Source: Canna indica
Lineage: Eukaryota; Streptophyta; Magnoliopsida; Zingiberales; Cannaceae
Assembly: GCA_034359265.1 (NCBI GenBank)
Contig: CP136893.1
Location: 22,700,001-22,764,000 of the forward strand
Direction: 5' to 3'
Length of the DNA: 64,000 bases
Positions 35,197-46,199 of this stretch are shown here, in pieces. The notes beneath the pieces are model-generated. The model saw only the letters and a program-made list of their open reading frames with translations, did not search any database and was not told the origin of the DNA. A program made the position numbers and the translations under genes. The stretch's first letter is position 1, and every line of letters begins with the position of its first letter.

Positions 35197-36333
35197 ATGG
35201 CCGCCGCCGCCGCCGCTCCGCTCCGACTCTTCCAGCTTCCAAACCTTGCCGGAATCCGACGCCGACCAAGCGGAACCGATAACCTCCAACACATTCCTTC
35301 CTTCTCCCTCTCCTCATCCTCCCGCCCTTCCTCCACCCTCTCCCTCCCGCTCCTCCTCCCCCGATCCGCAAACCCTAGCCTCTCCCAACCACTCACATTT
35401 CCCGATCCTCCTGCTCTATCCGGCGGTGGTTCCTCCGTTCCTCCCGATGGCCCCGGCAACAATGGCCGCGGCGGCGGCGGCGGCAGCGGTGGTGATGGTG
35501 CACCCGACGATGATCGACACCGAGAAGAGCCGGGATCGACCGATCTGGGTGGCCCGTTAGGCCTCTTCCTCGAGGGGTGGCGTTCTCGGGTCTCGGCCGA
35601 TCCTCAGTTTCCATTCAAGGTCCTCATGGAAGAGCTCGTTGGCGTCACCTCTTGCGTCCTCGGCGACATGGCTTCCCGCCCCAACTTCGGCCTCAATGAG
35701 CTTGACTTCGTTTTTTGCACCCTCGTCGTGGGATCTATTGTCAACTTCGTCCTCATGTACCTCCTCGCTCCCACCGCCGGATCCGCCGCTGCATCATCCG
35801 CCCTCCCTGCCATCTTCGCCACCTGCCCAACCAGCCACATGTTCGAACCCGGTCCTTACTCCCTTTTCTCTCGGCTCGGAACCTTCATCTATAAAGGGGC
35901 CACCTTTGCGGCCGTTGGCTTCGCCGCAGGGCTCGCAGGTACTGCCCTCTCGAATGGTTTGCTCGCCTTGCGCAAGAAGATGGATCCCGAGTTCGAGACG
36001 CCAAACAAGGCTCCGCCCCCGGTACTGAATGCGCTGACCTGGGCGCTGCATATGGGACTGAGCAGTAATCTCCGGTATCAGACCCTAAACGGTATAGAGT
36101 TTGCGATGGAGAAGGCGTTGCCCTCGTCCGGGTTCAAGGCGTCAGTGGTGGTGCTCAGATGCTTGAACAATGTGCTAGGCGGGATGTCATTTGTTGTGCT
36201 TGCTAGGTTGACAGGATCACAGAAGGCAGCCCAAGCCAAGGAAGTGAAGGAAGAGATCAAGGAGAATTTGATAAGTCACAATGCTCCAATCACAGAGGAA
36301 AGCGAGGAGGAGCTTCGAAGGAGTGGGTCTTAG
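35197..36333 (+). CDS. RETICULATA-related (DUF3411) chloroplast membrane protein
   Basis: A single 378-residue frame starting at ACCACCATGGCC, a strong plant start context. Residues 1-60 are Ala/Ser/Pro/Arg-rich and nearly free of acidic residues, as in a chloroplast transit peptide; a glycine-rich linker follows (about 89-104). The DUF3411 domain (about 115-345) includes EGWRSRVSADPQFPFKVLME, LGDMASRPNFGLNELDFVF, CPTSHMFEPGPYSLFSRLGT and NPPV-like KAPPPVLNALTWALHMGLSS. Hydrophobic segments near 183-202 and 236-260 suggest membrane spans. In Arabidopsis this family (RETICULATA and RER proteins) sits in the plastid envelope and affects leaf mesophyll development; the length fits the RER3/RER4 group. 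No intron. Codons are very GC-rich, unlike the surroundings. It is one of only two host genes here. Confidence 0.93.
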   Translation: MAAAAAAPLRLFQLPNLAGIRRRPSGTDNLQHIPSFSLSSSSRPSSTLSLPLLLPRSANPSLSQPLTFPDPPALSGGGSSVPPDGPGNNGRGGGGGSGGDGAPDDDRHREEPGSTDLGGPLGLFLEGWRSRVSADPQFPFKVLMEELVGVTSCVLGDMASRPNFGLNELDFVFCTLVVGSIVNFVLMYLLAPTAGSAAASSALPAIFATCPTSHMFEPGPYSLFSRLGTFIYKGATFAAVGFAAGLAGTALSNGLLALRKKMDPEFETPNKAPPPVLNALTWALHMGLSSNLRYQTLNGIEFAMEKALPSSGFKASVVVLRCLNNVLGGMSFVVLARLTGSQKAAQAKEVKEEIKENLISHNAPITEESEEELRRSGS

Positions 36334-36506
36334 GAGTAGTAAGTGATCTTGGGCTCTATCATTGTCACTACTTTGCTATTAGATAAAATCGGAACAAAGC
36401 AATCTTAGGCTAGCAAAGAAAATGATATCAGATCACCGTAACGATCCAATCTGCAACAGTACTAATGATGGATTTAGCAAGGATGATGTGTTGAATAGGA
36501 TCGATC

Positions 36507-36512
36507 AATAAA
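36507..36512 (+). promoter_or_regulatory. Poly(A) signal AATAAA downstream of RETICULATA-related gene
   Basis: The canonical hexamer lies 174 bases after the stop codon, in GATCAATAAATGAGACC. It is the first good candidate 3'-end signal for the gene. Confidence 0.5.
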
Positions 36513-37603
36513 TGAGACCCTGTGAAACTCCATTTCTCTTTATTTACAATATTTCCGTACAAAAACCTTAGCAAATGTGGTAATCTGTCATCACTGGTTG
36601 TTTTCTTTAAAGAGTGCTATATGATTAGCTGAAATTTGGTTAAATAAAATGTCATATGCTGATGAACATATGTTTACATCTATTATCTCTTTTTTTTTTC
36701 TCCATGAAAAAGACCAAGATCCCAATATCTATTTCATTGAGTAATGGCTATGCATGCCACCAAAATAGCAGATATTTGAAACTAATGAAAGCATACATAT
36801 ACGTGTATTATATAGTTTGGGGGTCCTGTCCTCCGAATTGGATGAAGACTTCTTTCCACATAACTTTTCAGTTGTTGACTTGACTTTAAGATTCATGTAT
36901 GGAGATGATTAATGAGAATACTCAATTTTGATAATGGTCATGCATCTTGATTTAGATGATGAAATATCTTGCATAAATTTAAACCTTGAATTAAGGATTA
37001 AAAAATTTGATGGGAAGGAATACTTGTCCACTCAAGAGGATAGTACCTATTCTCTCTATATCTGTATGCCTTTCTCTGCTTTTAGGTTTCAGAAAGAAGC
37101 TTCAGCTGAATTTCCTTATCGCAAGTTGATTCACAAGTGGATTCATTCTTAAGCTTTCAATCCACCTGGTGGCTGGTGCAGGCTTCTGCAGGACCTTTAG
37201 CCATCTCTCCTATTGTTGAAAATGTCTTCATTGGGTTCATCTATTATCTCTTCATTGGTCTTGTTTTTACTTCTGCTAGTATATTGAAGTCTTTGGGGAC
37301 ACGTTCACAATTGTGGAGAAATTTTATATCCTTCTTAATCAAAACCCACACAACCCAGTACAACATAGGTTTTGAACTTTTGATTCTTTTGAAAATTCCC
37401 TTCAATTTCCATGGCATTGGAATGCAGACCTTCCTAACCAAACTTTATCTTATTTTTTTTGGAAGTTCCAAGTCCAAGTTCAGGGATGCCGATTCAAGGG
37501 TTCACTTTTCTTGATAAAGAATCTCTAGAATATGCTGAAAATTCCGCATGAACGGTTTCAATTCACTTGCAAGTAGACTGTGGCATCTTGGCAACCAGAG
37601 TGT
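36513..37603. other. Intergenic, no gene recognised
   Basis: The only notable frame is 37137-37514 (+), 125 codons, with a hydrophobic stretch (ENVFIGFIYYLFIGLVFTSA). I do not recognise it, it has no clear codon bias, and it could be chance. The rest is AT-rich. Confidence 0.4.
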
Positions 37604-37611
37604 GTTATGCC

Positions 37612-39102
37612 TAGGGCTGGCAACGGATCGGATATGGTGCGGAAAGTGCATTATCCGCACCGCATCCTATATCCGCACATCCGTATCCGCACCGTATCCG
37701 CACCGCTTCAAATACAGATATCCGCACTGCATCCGTATCCGCATCCGTATTTAAAAAAATATTAAAATACAAGCGATCACCACAGCATCGACGATCTGGT
37801 TCCTCTGCTGGTTGAGCCCATCGGAAACCACTACGAGCAAGTACTTTCTCCGCTGACTTCTCCGTGCCGCCTCGCTCTCCGCCCGGTACTCCTAGCTGAA
37901 GTTGAGGCATGGCCGGTACCCCATTCCATATTTCCATTGGGCTGCCTCCAGAACTCACCCTCCACATTTCTCACATGCTCCCGGCGAACAACCCTGTCTT
38001 CGCCTACGTGAACCTCTACTTTGCTGGGATGAGTCAATTGGGCTCCAACGACAACAATTCCTTCCAGATTTACGTCGACAACGAGATCATGAACACTACC
38101 ATCAACCCGCAGTACCAAAGCGCGGCCGAGTGCTGGATCCTAGTGACAGACGCGTCGGCGAGCACCAACATCACCTTGAGGGCCACGCCGGAGGCCACTC
38201 TTCCGCCGCTCATCAGCGCGATGGAGGTCTTCGTCGCTCGCGATGGGCTCAGCAACGGAACCGACGATGAGTACGAGCCCATCAAGCCATCACCATTTCT
38301 CACACCGTCACCGCCACCGCCCACCGCCCACCACCCACCGCCCACACCGATTGCTACGAAGAGGAGGTGGTGGAGCAAGGAAGGGGGGAGAAGGGGAGGA
38401 GGCGGTCGAGCTTGGAGCCTACACTGAGGGTCGGAGCAGGACAAGGAGGAAGAAGAACGACAAAAGGAGGAACCTAGGGCTCCGGGCGAGGGAAGGGAGA
38501 CGATGGCCGGCTTTCTGCGGGGCCTTTTGGGGAGAGAGGTGGAAACTGTGCAGCGCGAAAGACGAGAGCAAGTGGATTAGTGGATGAGCTGCGACGGCAC
38601 GGAGATGTACGAGAGGCCGTCGGCCGCGGCAAGGGAGGGGGATGACAGAGTAAGATGAGGAAGAGGAGATGAGCGATTCGAGCTCCGATCTGTTTGAGTT
38701 GGAGAATTTGACGGCGTTCCGCGTTCGGGAGGGGGGAGGGCGCAACGATGCGAATAGATTAGGGATTTAGGGTATTCATTAGAAATTCTAATTTAGAATA
38801 TTAAATATTTGAAATTTTAGATATAATATATATATTCAATATAAAATTACAATATAGCCGTCATATATGTATATTGTATATATGGGCAAAATAGTAATTA
38901 ACAAGAGGCGGATAAGCGGTGCGGATATGGTGCGGATATGATGCGAATACAAAGGCAAATCCATATCCGCACTGTATCCGCACGGATATAAAATTTCTAG
39001 ATCCATATCTGTATCCATATCCGTTTTTACTTGCGGATACGGATCAGATACAGTACGAATGCGGTTTTTAATTGATCGATGCGGATAAAATTGTCACCCC
39101 TA
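37612..39102. mobile_element. Gene-carrying hAT-type element (Pack-hAT), 8-bp TSD
   Basis: It begins TAGGGCTGGCAA at 37612 and ends TTGTCACCCCTA at 39102 (10 of 12 terminal bases match when inverted). An exact 8-bp duplication, GTTATGCC, lies at 37604-37611 and 39103-39110. Both subterminal regions are full of a TATCCGCAC / GTGCGGATA motif (37640-37750 and 38905-39085). No transposase is encoded. The middle is GC-rich and carries a fragment of a malectin-like receptor kinase (37909-38275). Confidence 0.92.
37909..38275 (+). pseudogene. Captured malectin-like receptor-kinase ectodomain fragment
   Basis: The frame reads PPELTLHISHMLPANNPVFA, YVNLYFAGMSQLGSNDNNSF, QIYVDNEIMNTTINPQYQSA, LRATPEATLPPLISAMEVFV. 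This is the second half of the malectin-like domain of plant receptor kinases (family pattern: YFAEIQRLxxNDTRxFxIYVN, then STLPPILNAxEIY). The transmembrane and kinase parts are absent. The open frame continues past 38275 into proline- and basic-rich low-complexity sequence up to 38427, so any peptide would be a fusion. An ATG at 37909 is available, but whether it is used is unknown. It lies wholly inside the hAT-type element. Confidence 0.82.
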
Positions 39103-39110
39103 GTTATGCC

Positions 39111-39597
39111 ACCGCAGGATAAAGAGCAGCAACAAGAAGCGTGGACATGGCACTAATCCAGAAAGACTCGATACATGAGAAGAAGGTAACGACAGAGGAC
39201 ATCCTCAGGATGACTGCAACAAAGATCAAGGTATAAACAGAGGACATCCTTACTTGGTACAACAACTTCTATGGGCAGATTGCCCATAGAAAACATATGA
39301 ACATGTGGATATGAACAGAAAATAAATGGATATGGATAAAAAAGGAATGTTCATTGAATTCATATTCATTCAATCAAAGTTCATATCGACTCATTCATAG
39401 AAATTTTCATGGGCAGACTGTCCATATAATTTTCCTTATTTGGTGAGCAGGATGACTGCAACAAGGACTAATCTATTTTACTGAGTCTGTTCTTGATAAA
39501 GGCTGAGACTGTTTGGGGTTATGCCTTAAGTTACTGAGTCTAGTCTAGAATTGATTGGTATTGCATTTGAATTATTGATAGAGTCAACGTAAAAGAT
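39111..39597. other. Intergenic, possible small MITE
   Basis: TATGGGCAGATTGCCCATAG (39271) and the inverted relative of TGGGCAGACTGTCCATATAA (39398) enclose about 145 bp, like the ends of a very small MITE, but no target duplication was seen. A phrase (AGGATGACTGCAACAA) is duplicated at 39209 and 39450. No gene. Confidence 0.4.
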
Positions 39598-40196
39598 AAA
39601 GGGTCCGTTCGTTTCGCAAACAGTTTAGTACAGAACAGACTAATGAGTACAGTATAAGATTGTACAGGACAGCATAATAAATAGTCCTATGTTCATTTCG
39701 CATAGTATTGAACATCAAATCTAGTACAGTCATGCGTTCGTTTCGTATTATCACAGCACAGGATAAGACAATTTGACGAAAATACCCTTTGTACTATTTC
39801 TTGTTCGTTTCATTATACAAAATATACTGGACAAGATCATAAATTATTATAATAATAAAATATTTATTTTATCTAACACGAGTTATAATTTCAATTAATA
39901 AATGGATAAATATAATAACACATAATATTATATCATATAAAATAAGGAATAATAAATTGATAAATGTGCTCCAATATTGATAAATGTAACAAAAATATCA
40001 TTCATAATATTTTTTAAAATATCAATCAAATTATAAATTCATCAAAACAAATGTCAACCAAATTATAAATTCATCAAAACATATCACTAATAATAGTTAA
40101 CATAACAAAAACATAATAAAATATCTATGCTCCTAAAATTTTCCTCAGAAACATCAACCTCTGGTCATCCTCCATCTTCAAGAAATATTTTTCATA

Positions 40197-41099
40197 TTAT
40201 GGAGTATGTGCAAATTTAATAAGCACGTCTACTTCCTCCATTGGAGTGAGACATAATTTCTTTAATTCTTGCAGTATTGGCTTAGCAGGCTCAGGCTTCG
40301 GTGCTAACTTTTTTCTAGTAGCTTCCATATTTTTGTCAAAAGCTGCAATGAATTCTCTTGCAATGTCAGTGTTACGACTTCGCTTGCGAGATGGACCAAC
40401 AGATGCCTCATCTGAAGGGCCAACAGTATGGGAAATAGGTATATAGCTTGCTGATATAAGAGACTCAGGTGGATGTTCTATTTCTTCATTGCTTTCAATG
40501 TTAGGTTGGGTGTAATTAATTGCATCTGCTCCCGTCTCAGCTCCAAGACCAGTAGCATGATCTTTGCCGAAAATATTTTGAAGTCTTTCAAACTCCTTGA
40601 ATTCTTTATTAGCATGATTCGCAGACTTAGGATGTTTCTGTTAAATATTAGAATTGACAAACGACATTCTGGTAAGTTTTTTAACAAATATAATCCAAAA
40701 CTTAAAAATAAATATATTGTACATTACCTCTAGGTATTCTGCAAGAATATGATCGTTATCCACTACGACACACTTCTTTATGTCATTCCACCCAAAACCA
40801 CTAGTGTTCATCGTGTCCACCACTTCAGATAATTTTGAGGACCATTGTTTCATTTTGTTTATCACTTGTTGAACCGTGATAATAATTTCTGAAAGTCGTA
40901 TTTTCATCCTTTTACATGCTTCTTCATGAGTTCCAAATTTAAATGACCCATTCTCACCCTTCATTCCTTCAATAACTAATTCTTCTAAAATAGTCAACAA
41001 CATTTCTTCCTCTTCTGTCATCCAACTACGCATACATCTTTTTACACCCTTTCCTTTTTCATTTTGTGGCACCCTGGTAGCTATATTTTCATTCTCCAT
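40197..41099 (-). CDS. Harbinger Myb/SANT-like protein (second ORF)
   Basis: Two exons, 40728-41099 and 40197-40637, with a GTAATG donor and an ATTTAACAG acceptor, give 270 residues in one frame. Exon 1 holds a Myb/SANT-like trihelix domain (about 20-115: RSWMTEEEEMLLTILEELVI, GSFKFGTHEEACKRMKIR, VINKMKQWSSKLSEVVDTM, SGFGWNDIKKCVVVDNDH). Exon 2 carries the HPKSANHANKEF motif typical of the plant Myb/SANT-like (Myb_DNA-bind_3) family. A short basic patch, GPSRKRSRNTDI, follows and could be a nuclear signal. In characterised PIF/Harbinger elements this protein binds the element ends and helps bring the nuclease into the nucleus. It lies 300 bp downstream of the transposase gene, on the same strand. 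Confidence 0.9.
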
Positions 41100-41399
41100 A
41101 CCTATTGCAAAAATAAAACATAAGACAATAGTTAAAATAATACAATCATATCATATCCATAAATAATCAAGTACCATAGTCACATTAACTTATCCATCAA
41201 TCATAACTTTAAAGTCACCGAGATGAAAAAACACAATAACAAAATATTCATCAAACACAAAAAGTTACAATATCATCGTGTATTTCCAAGACAAACAAAG
41301 TGTCATATCTTAAGAATTGTACATCACAAACTAATAACTTCTACGTCTTTGCCTCCATTCATCATACATTTGTTGTGCTAAGTTATCCCTTTGAAGAGT

Positions 41400-42681
41400 T
41401 CATTCAGTGCTAGGCTCAACAGTGCCTATTACATCAATAGGCTCTTCTTCGATTGGTATTTCATCATCCAATAGTATCGTAGAGTCCAATAGATCAACCT
41501 TTATGTTCATTCGTATGAAATTATGTTGAATGCAACAAGCAATAATGATACGACACTGAATCTTCATTGGATAAAATGAGGGAGATCGAAGAATGACCCA
41601 TCTTTTCTTCAAAAGACCGAAACATCTTTCTATAACATTTCTTGCCCGAGCATGCCTATAGTTAAACATTTCTTCCCGATTTTGAGGTGCACGTCGACCA
41701 GTGGCCCACTCTTGAAGATGGTTTCGTCTACCTCTATATGGTGCAAGAAACCCCTCCCCATTGGTGTATCCACCATCCACAAGATAGTATGTACCTATTG
41801 GTACAATTATGAGATAATTAAAAAAATCAATGTAAAACTCAAATATAGAGAACAACTGTGAATGTGCATACCAACTGGGACATTCAATGCATTTTGTCTA
41901 GTAACTGCATCACGCAACACCCTAGAATCTGAAGCAGACCCTTCCCAACCTGATAATACGTACACAAACTTTAAATCTCGTGTACATACTCCTAATACAT
42001 TTGTCGCAAGACTTCCTTTTCTTGTCCGGTATCTAGGCCTATCAGCTGCAGATGGTGTCACTGATATGTATGTACCATCTAATGCTCCTAAACAACCCTA
42101 TAAAATTAACAATACTTGATAATAAATATAATGCATATTATAAAAAAAATTAAGGGCACTCATTATATTAATGGAATATTACTTACCTTGAACCACTTCC
42201 ATCTCTCGTCTATGCAATCCTGCGGCACAGGTTCTGGCTTTACAAATAAAACATGTTGTAATCTTAGGATTGCATTTAATACTCGATGACAATATCTACT
42301 AATAATATCTCCAGATCTCTTGAACCTAACTCGAATTGATCTATTTTTTGTGTGATGAGCAAGTATATTTACAAAAAAAGCAACTTGTTCCTCCACGGAC
42401 ACCTGCCCATCACTCTTTAATCCACCTCGTACTGATAGGAGCTCACAAAGTTTTGCAAAAGCATTTCTAGACATTCTTAATTCCCATAAACAATTTGTAT
42501 CACTGTGTCTAATTATGGAATCTAGCATATCCCTACGAGTCTCAATTTGTGACATATTTCTTTCATCTAGAGCTTTTCTCTCATAATTTCTTCTACAAAT
42601 GAAGTGCAGATAAAAAAATGCAGCAGCATACATAGCTAGCATGTTGATCAAATGATAACAATGTAGTTGACGTCGATCCAT
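41400..42681 (-). CDS. PIF/Harbinger DDE transposase (HARBI1/ALP1-like)
   Basis: Three exons (42187-42681, 41872-42097, 41400-41794) join in frame with GT-AG borders to give 371 residues. The start [10 protein letters not shown] is the ATG at 42681. Exon 1 has the helix-turn-helix-like N-terminus ([20 protein letters not shown]). The catalytic triad is visible: Asp in [15 protein letters not shown] and Asp in [15 protein letters not shown], both in exon 2, and Glu in [19 protein letters not shown] in exon 3. The [18 protein letters not shown] block starts exon 3. Length and order match plant DDE_Tnp_4 nucleases. No stop or frameshift was seen. It would cut and reinsert the element in the nucleus. 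Confidence 0.93.
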
Positions 42682-42909
42682 TGAACTATAAAATATAATT
42701 AATAGTATTAACAATTTATGCAAAAAATATATATAACAATTTCTAAAATGAATATAGAAAAATATATACCTAGTGCAAATTCTTGAACTCCCACCTGTAC
42801 ATAATCAATCAAATAAAAAAATTAATACTATGCATTTGCTTGATTTGCATAAATATCCTTAATCAATTTCAGAAATAATCAAGATTTCTATATCGCATCC
42901 ATTATTATA

Positions 42910-43245
42910 TGTGATCGTTGATGCCGCCGGCACCGGGCATCAGTGACCGAGCGGCGTCAGCGATTTGCTGATGTCGCCTGGGCATCGACAGTTGCTGATG
43001 CCGTAGGCGGCATCGCTGATGCATGTGCATCAGCCCGCGGCATCAGCAATTGCTGATGCCACCTGATGTCGCCTGCGGCATCAGCCATCTGCTGATGTCG
43101 CCTGCTCGCTGATGCCGCAAGGTGACATCAGCCTGCGGCATCATCAGCGCATCAGTGATTGCTGATGTCGCATGGGCATCAACAATTGTTGATGCCGCAA
43201 GGCGGCATCAGCGTGCGGCTTCAGTGATCGCTGCTGCCGGCGTCG
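42910..43245. repeat. GC-rich palindromic repeat cluster in Harbinger 5' region
   Basis: More than ten short copies of GCATCAGC / GCTGATGCCG, many facing each other (CAGCAATTGCTGATGCC, CATCAACAATTGTTGATGCC), cover about 330 bp upstream of the transposase gene. The block is far more GC-rich than the rest of the element. It could be a protein-binding array or an insertion; its pattern resembles subterminal repeats of CACTA elements. Confidence 0.75.
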
Positions 43246-44012
43246 ACGAAGATGCAGAAGATAAAAGCAACGATGGGAGGGGAGAACTCACGTTTTTTTT
43301 TTTCTTCCAGCACTGTGCGATACAAGAAATTAGTAAAATATGAAGGGTAATAAGGTCATTTTAAGCCTTGTATGAAAGTAACAGACTCTTGTTACTCCAA
43401 TTTGGAGTAATAAGGAAATAGGCTCGGTGTACTGTACCAAGATAAATTTTTATTCTGTACTTGGTATATTTTTGCAAACGAACACCGAACAACATATATT
43501 GTTCTGTGCTGTATTTTGAAATATTGCGAAACGAACGAACCCAAAGACTTATTCATCTTTCCTTCTCTCTCTCTCTGGTTGTGCCATCCGACATCAGAGG
43601 GAGGAAAAAGAAGCTTTGTTCCTTTGCTTCCTTGATGGAGCATTCATCTTCTCAAGGAGATCGCAACTTCAACTCCTTAAAAGGTTGACATGGCCCGTGG
43701 ACTCAAACCTGCACAAGGGCTGCATCAGTTTGCTGGAACGCTACTTGCATCTAGCAAACTCTTCGTCCTCTCTTCCCAAATGTATTAGCATGATACTGTT
43801 GAGCTGGTATTGGTCATTCAAAAATCAAAATTATTCATGTTCTTCCCATCATTTATAGCCAAGTACTAAATGTGGCAATGGCTCGGGCCCAAACCTGACT
43901 AGATTTTAGGCCGGCATGGACTTGACCCATGCCATCAATTGAGTTGGGCTAGACTACTCCTGACCCACGTGTTGTGCCCAGCTCGAGCATTGCCCCACCC
44001 ACCCAATAGCAG

Positions 44013-44258
44013 GAATAGAACTTGTATGAGCGGCTTGCTCATACAAATTTGTATGAGCAGGTCGCTCATCTTCCGCCACGTCAGCTCAGCACGCATCCCG
44101 ATGCAGAATTCGAGTTCGGGATGCGTGCCCAGCAACAGCCCAGACTACATTCCGAACTCAATTTTTTGCATCGGGATGCGTGCTGGGCTGATGTGGCGGA
44201 AGATGAGCGGCCTGCTCATACAAATTTGTATGAGCAGCCGCTCATACAAGTTTTCTCC
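44013..44258. mobile_element. 246-bp palindromic MITE with 9-bp target duplication
   Basis: The ends GAATAGAACTTGTATGAGC and the complement of GAGAAAACTTGTATGAGC enclose near-symmetric arms. TCATCTTCCGCCACGTCAGC pairs with GCTGATGTGGCGGAAGATGA, and GCACGCATCCCGATGCA pairs with TGCATCGGGATGCGTGC. CAATAGCAG repeats at 44004-44012 and 44259-44267. The duplication size points to the Mutator superfamily. Each arm also contains a smaller palindrome (CTCATACAAATTTGTATGAG). Confidence 0.85.
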
Positions 44259-44267
44259 CAATAGCAG

Positions 44268-46199
44268 CACTTTAGCAGCTGAATGATGGTGGAGTTTTAG
44301 GTGTATTTTTTTCATTTACCCAAACTCCTCCACCGCCCATAAAATGATTAGGGATATAAAATGATCTTTCTAGCAGCTATAAAATGATTAGTTTTTTCAT
44401 TTAGGGAGATAAATGTCCAAATTTATTTCTTTAAAACTATTTTGATCTTTCTAGCAGCTATAAAATGATTAGTTTTGAGGATAATTTATTGATTAATAAT
44501 AATAATAATATATTTTATAGCTTAAAAATAGTCATTCCAAGGCTGAGGAATAGTCTTTTTTTTACTGTTTCAAGGTTGAGAAATAATTAGATCTTTGTTA
44601 TTTTTTAGTTTTGTCAAACTAAATATAGAAATATATTTATTGGATAACTGTTTGCTTAAATATAGAAATATATAAGCAAGGCTCGAGGAAAGTTTTCTGA
44701 AAGCAAAAGGCCAAAAGCTGCAGCAAAGGCAATACTATTGTCATCAATTCAGAGATGTTGATCGATTCCTACTACACTTGTGACGTCTACACTGCGCTGC
44801 TTGAAATCTGCTATATAATTATAGCGGTCAATTTGATCAATCCTATCTTTTTCTTCTCCAATTAATGTCTACATCTATATTTCTTTTCCCTAAAATATAA
44901 ATTAATTGCATTAGGTCCCTATATTCAAAATTTAATTGCATTAGTTCCATATTGGAGTTTCAAAAATTATACATCTATTCCCTTTATTTTTAAAACAACA
45001 TTCTCTTGTAAATATATGTCAAATTTTTAATCAAAATAATAATTTGTTTTCTCCAAAAATATATTTCATTCCAAGTAACGATTACAAAAACAATAATTTT
45101 ACAGCCTTATCAAAGTTAACTAGCGTTATTAAATTAGATTTCATACCCGAAATCGTATGAAACAATTATTAAATTTTATTGAAATAAATTCATAAAGTTT
45201 TTGGAGGCATGAAAACTAAATTATAATTATAAATTTTCAGAGGTTTTTGCTGCAACAGGGCTAAACCTAGGTATAAATAAAACCTAAACCTAAATTGATG
45301 AGGTTAATCTCGTTTTGGTGCTATCATGCGTAACCACAAAGGGAACATAGATAAAAGGAAGAGTTCACACATGTGAAAGAAGATTTTCATTAAAATTGAG
45401 GTAAGAATATTCTTATGTTTGTTTGCCCGGGTTTCGGATTTCATTTTGGCCCGAAATTGAAATCGGGCCCAAAACCATATTTGGCAGCACATTCGCATGT
45501 TGGTTTCAGGTTTGGGTTCGCGAAACCCAGATTTGTGAAACCCACGTTTGTAAGGGCTCCAAAATGACTCCGATTCATTTTCGCGGTTTTGTGAAACTTG
45601 GTTGAAACTGCGGTGGCATTTTTGTGATTAATCACAAAACTCCGCCAGTTTTGCGTCTCGTGACAAACCCTGATCAGCACGCGTTTAGGGCATCTCACGA
45701 CATCAAAACCCTCTTCAAACTCTGCGGTGACAACATGCGACAACTTTCGCCCAACTCTCGTCGACCGTGGTTTCAACTCGGAAGCATGAGTTTTCTTTCC
45801 CAATAGCTTCTTCCTTATTGAGTTTTCTTTGTCGAAGGTATTTTCTTCGCTCACAACCTCTTATTTTTTGAACCCTGTCGAGTTTTCTTCTTCTTTGTGC
45901 TGCGCCTTCTTCTTCTTTGTGTTTTTTTTGCTAGATCTGCCTGATCCGACCGTCTTTGAACCCTCTGCGGCGACAACATGCGACAACTTCGCCGACCATG
46001 ATTCCAACCAGGAATCATCGAGTTGCTTACATCTTCTTTTTGGACCCTACTTTCTTTGCCCAAGGTAAAGTTTTCTTCAACTCCAGCCTCTTCATTTTGA
46101 ACCTTGTTGAGTTTTTTTTTACCCAAAGTAGGATTTGATGTTGGTTTAGTGTTACGTGATCTCTGCACAATTAGAGCAGAGCTATGTTGCATAGTGAGC
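44268..46199. other. Intergenic with short tandem duplications
   Basis: 44360-44480 repeats GATCTTTCTAGCAGCTATAA twice. 45690-45890 and 45945-46130 are diverged direct copies sharing GACAACATGCGACAACTT, CATCGAGTT/GTCGAGTTTTC and TTTGAACC. 45425-45560 has several phrases built on GAAACCCA and GGCCCGAAATTG. No coding region is supported; the long minus frames there follow from the repeats. Confidence 0.5.

Larger units (their letters stand above)
39601..43542 (-). mobile_element. Complete PIF/Harbinger element
   Basis: The ends are GGGTCCGTTCGTTTCGCAA at 39601 and the complement of GGGTTCGTTCGTTTCGCAA at 43542 (18 of 19 bases match). They are flanked by AAA at 39598-39600 and 43543-43545, a 3-bp duplication as expected for this superfamily (usually TWA). 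It carries the two usual genes, both on the minus strand and both open: a Myb/SANT-like protein (40197-41099) and a DDE nuclease (41400-42681). It looks autonomous and recently active; activity itself is inference. Confidence 0.93.

Noticed and set aside
37137..37514. 125-codon frame with a hydrophobic segment, downstream of the RETICULATA-related gene
   Set aside because: No recognisable family, AT-rich codons unlike both host genes, and no clear promoter or splice context. Left as unannotated intergenic DNA.
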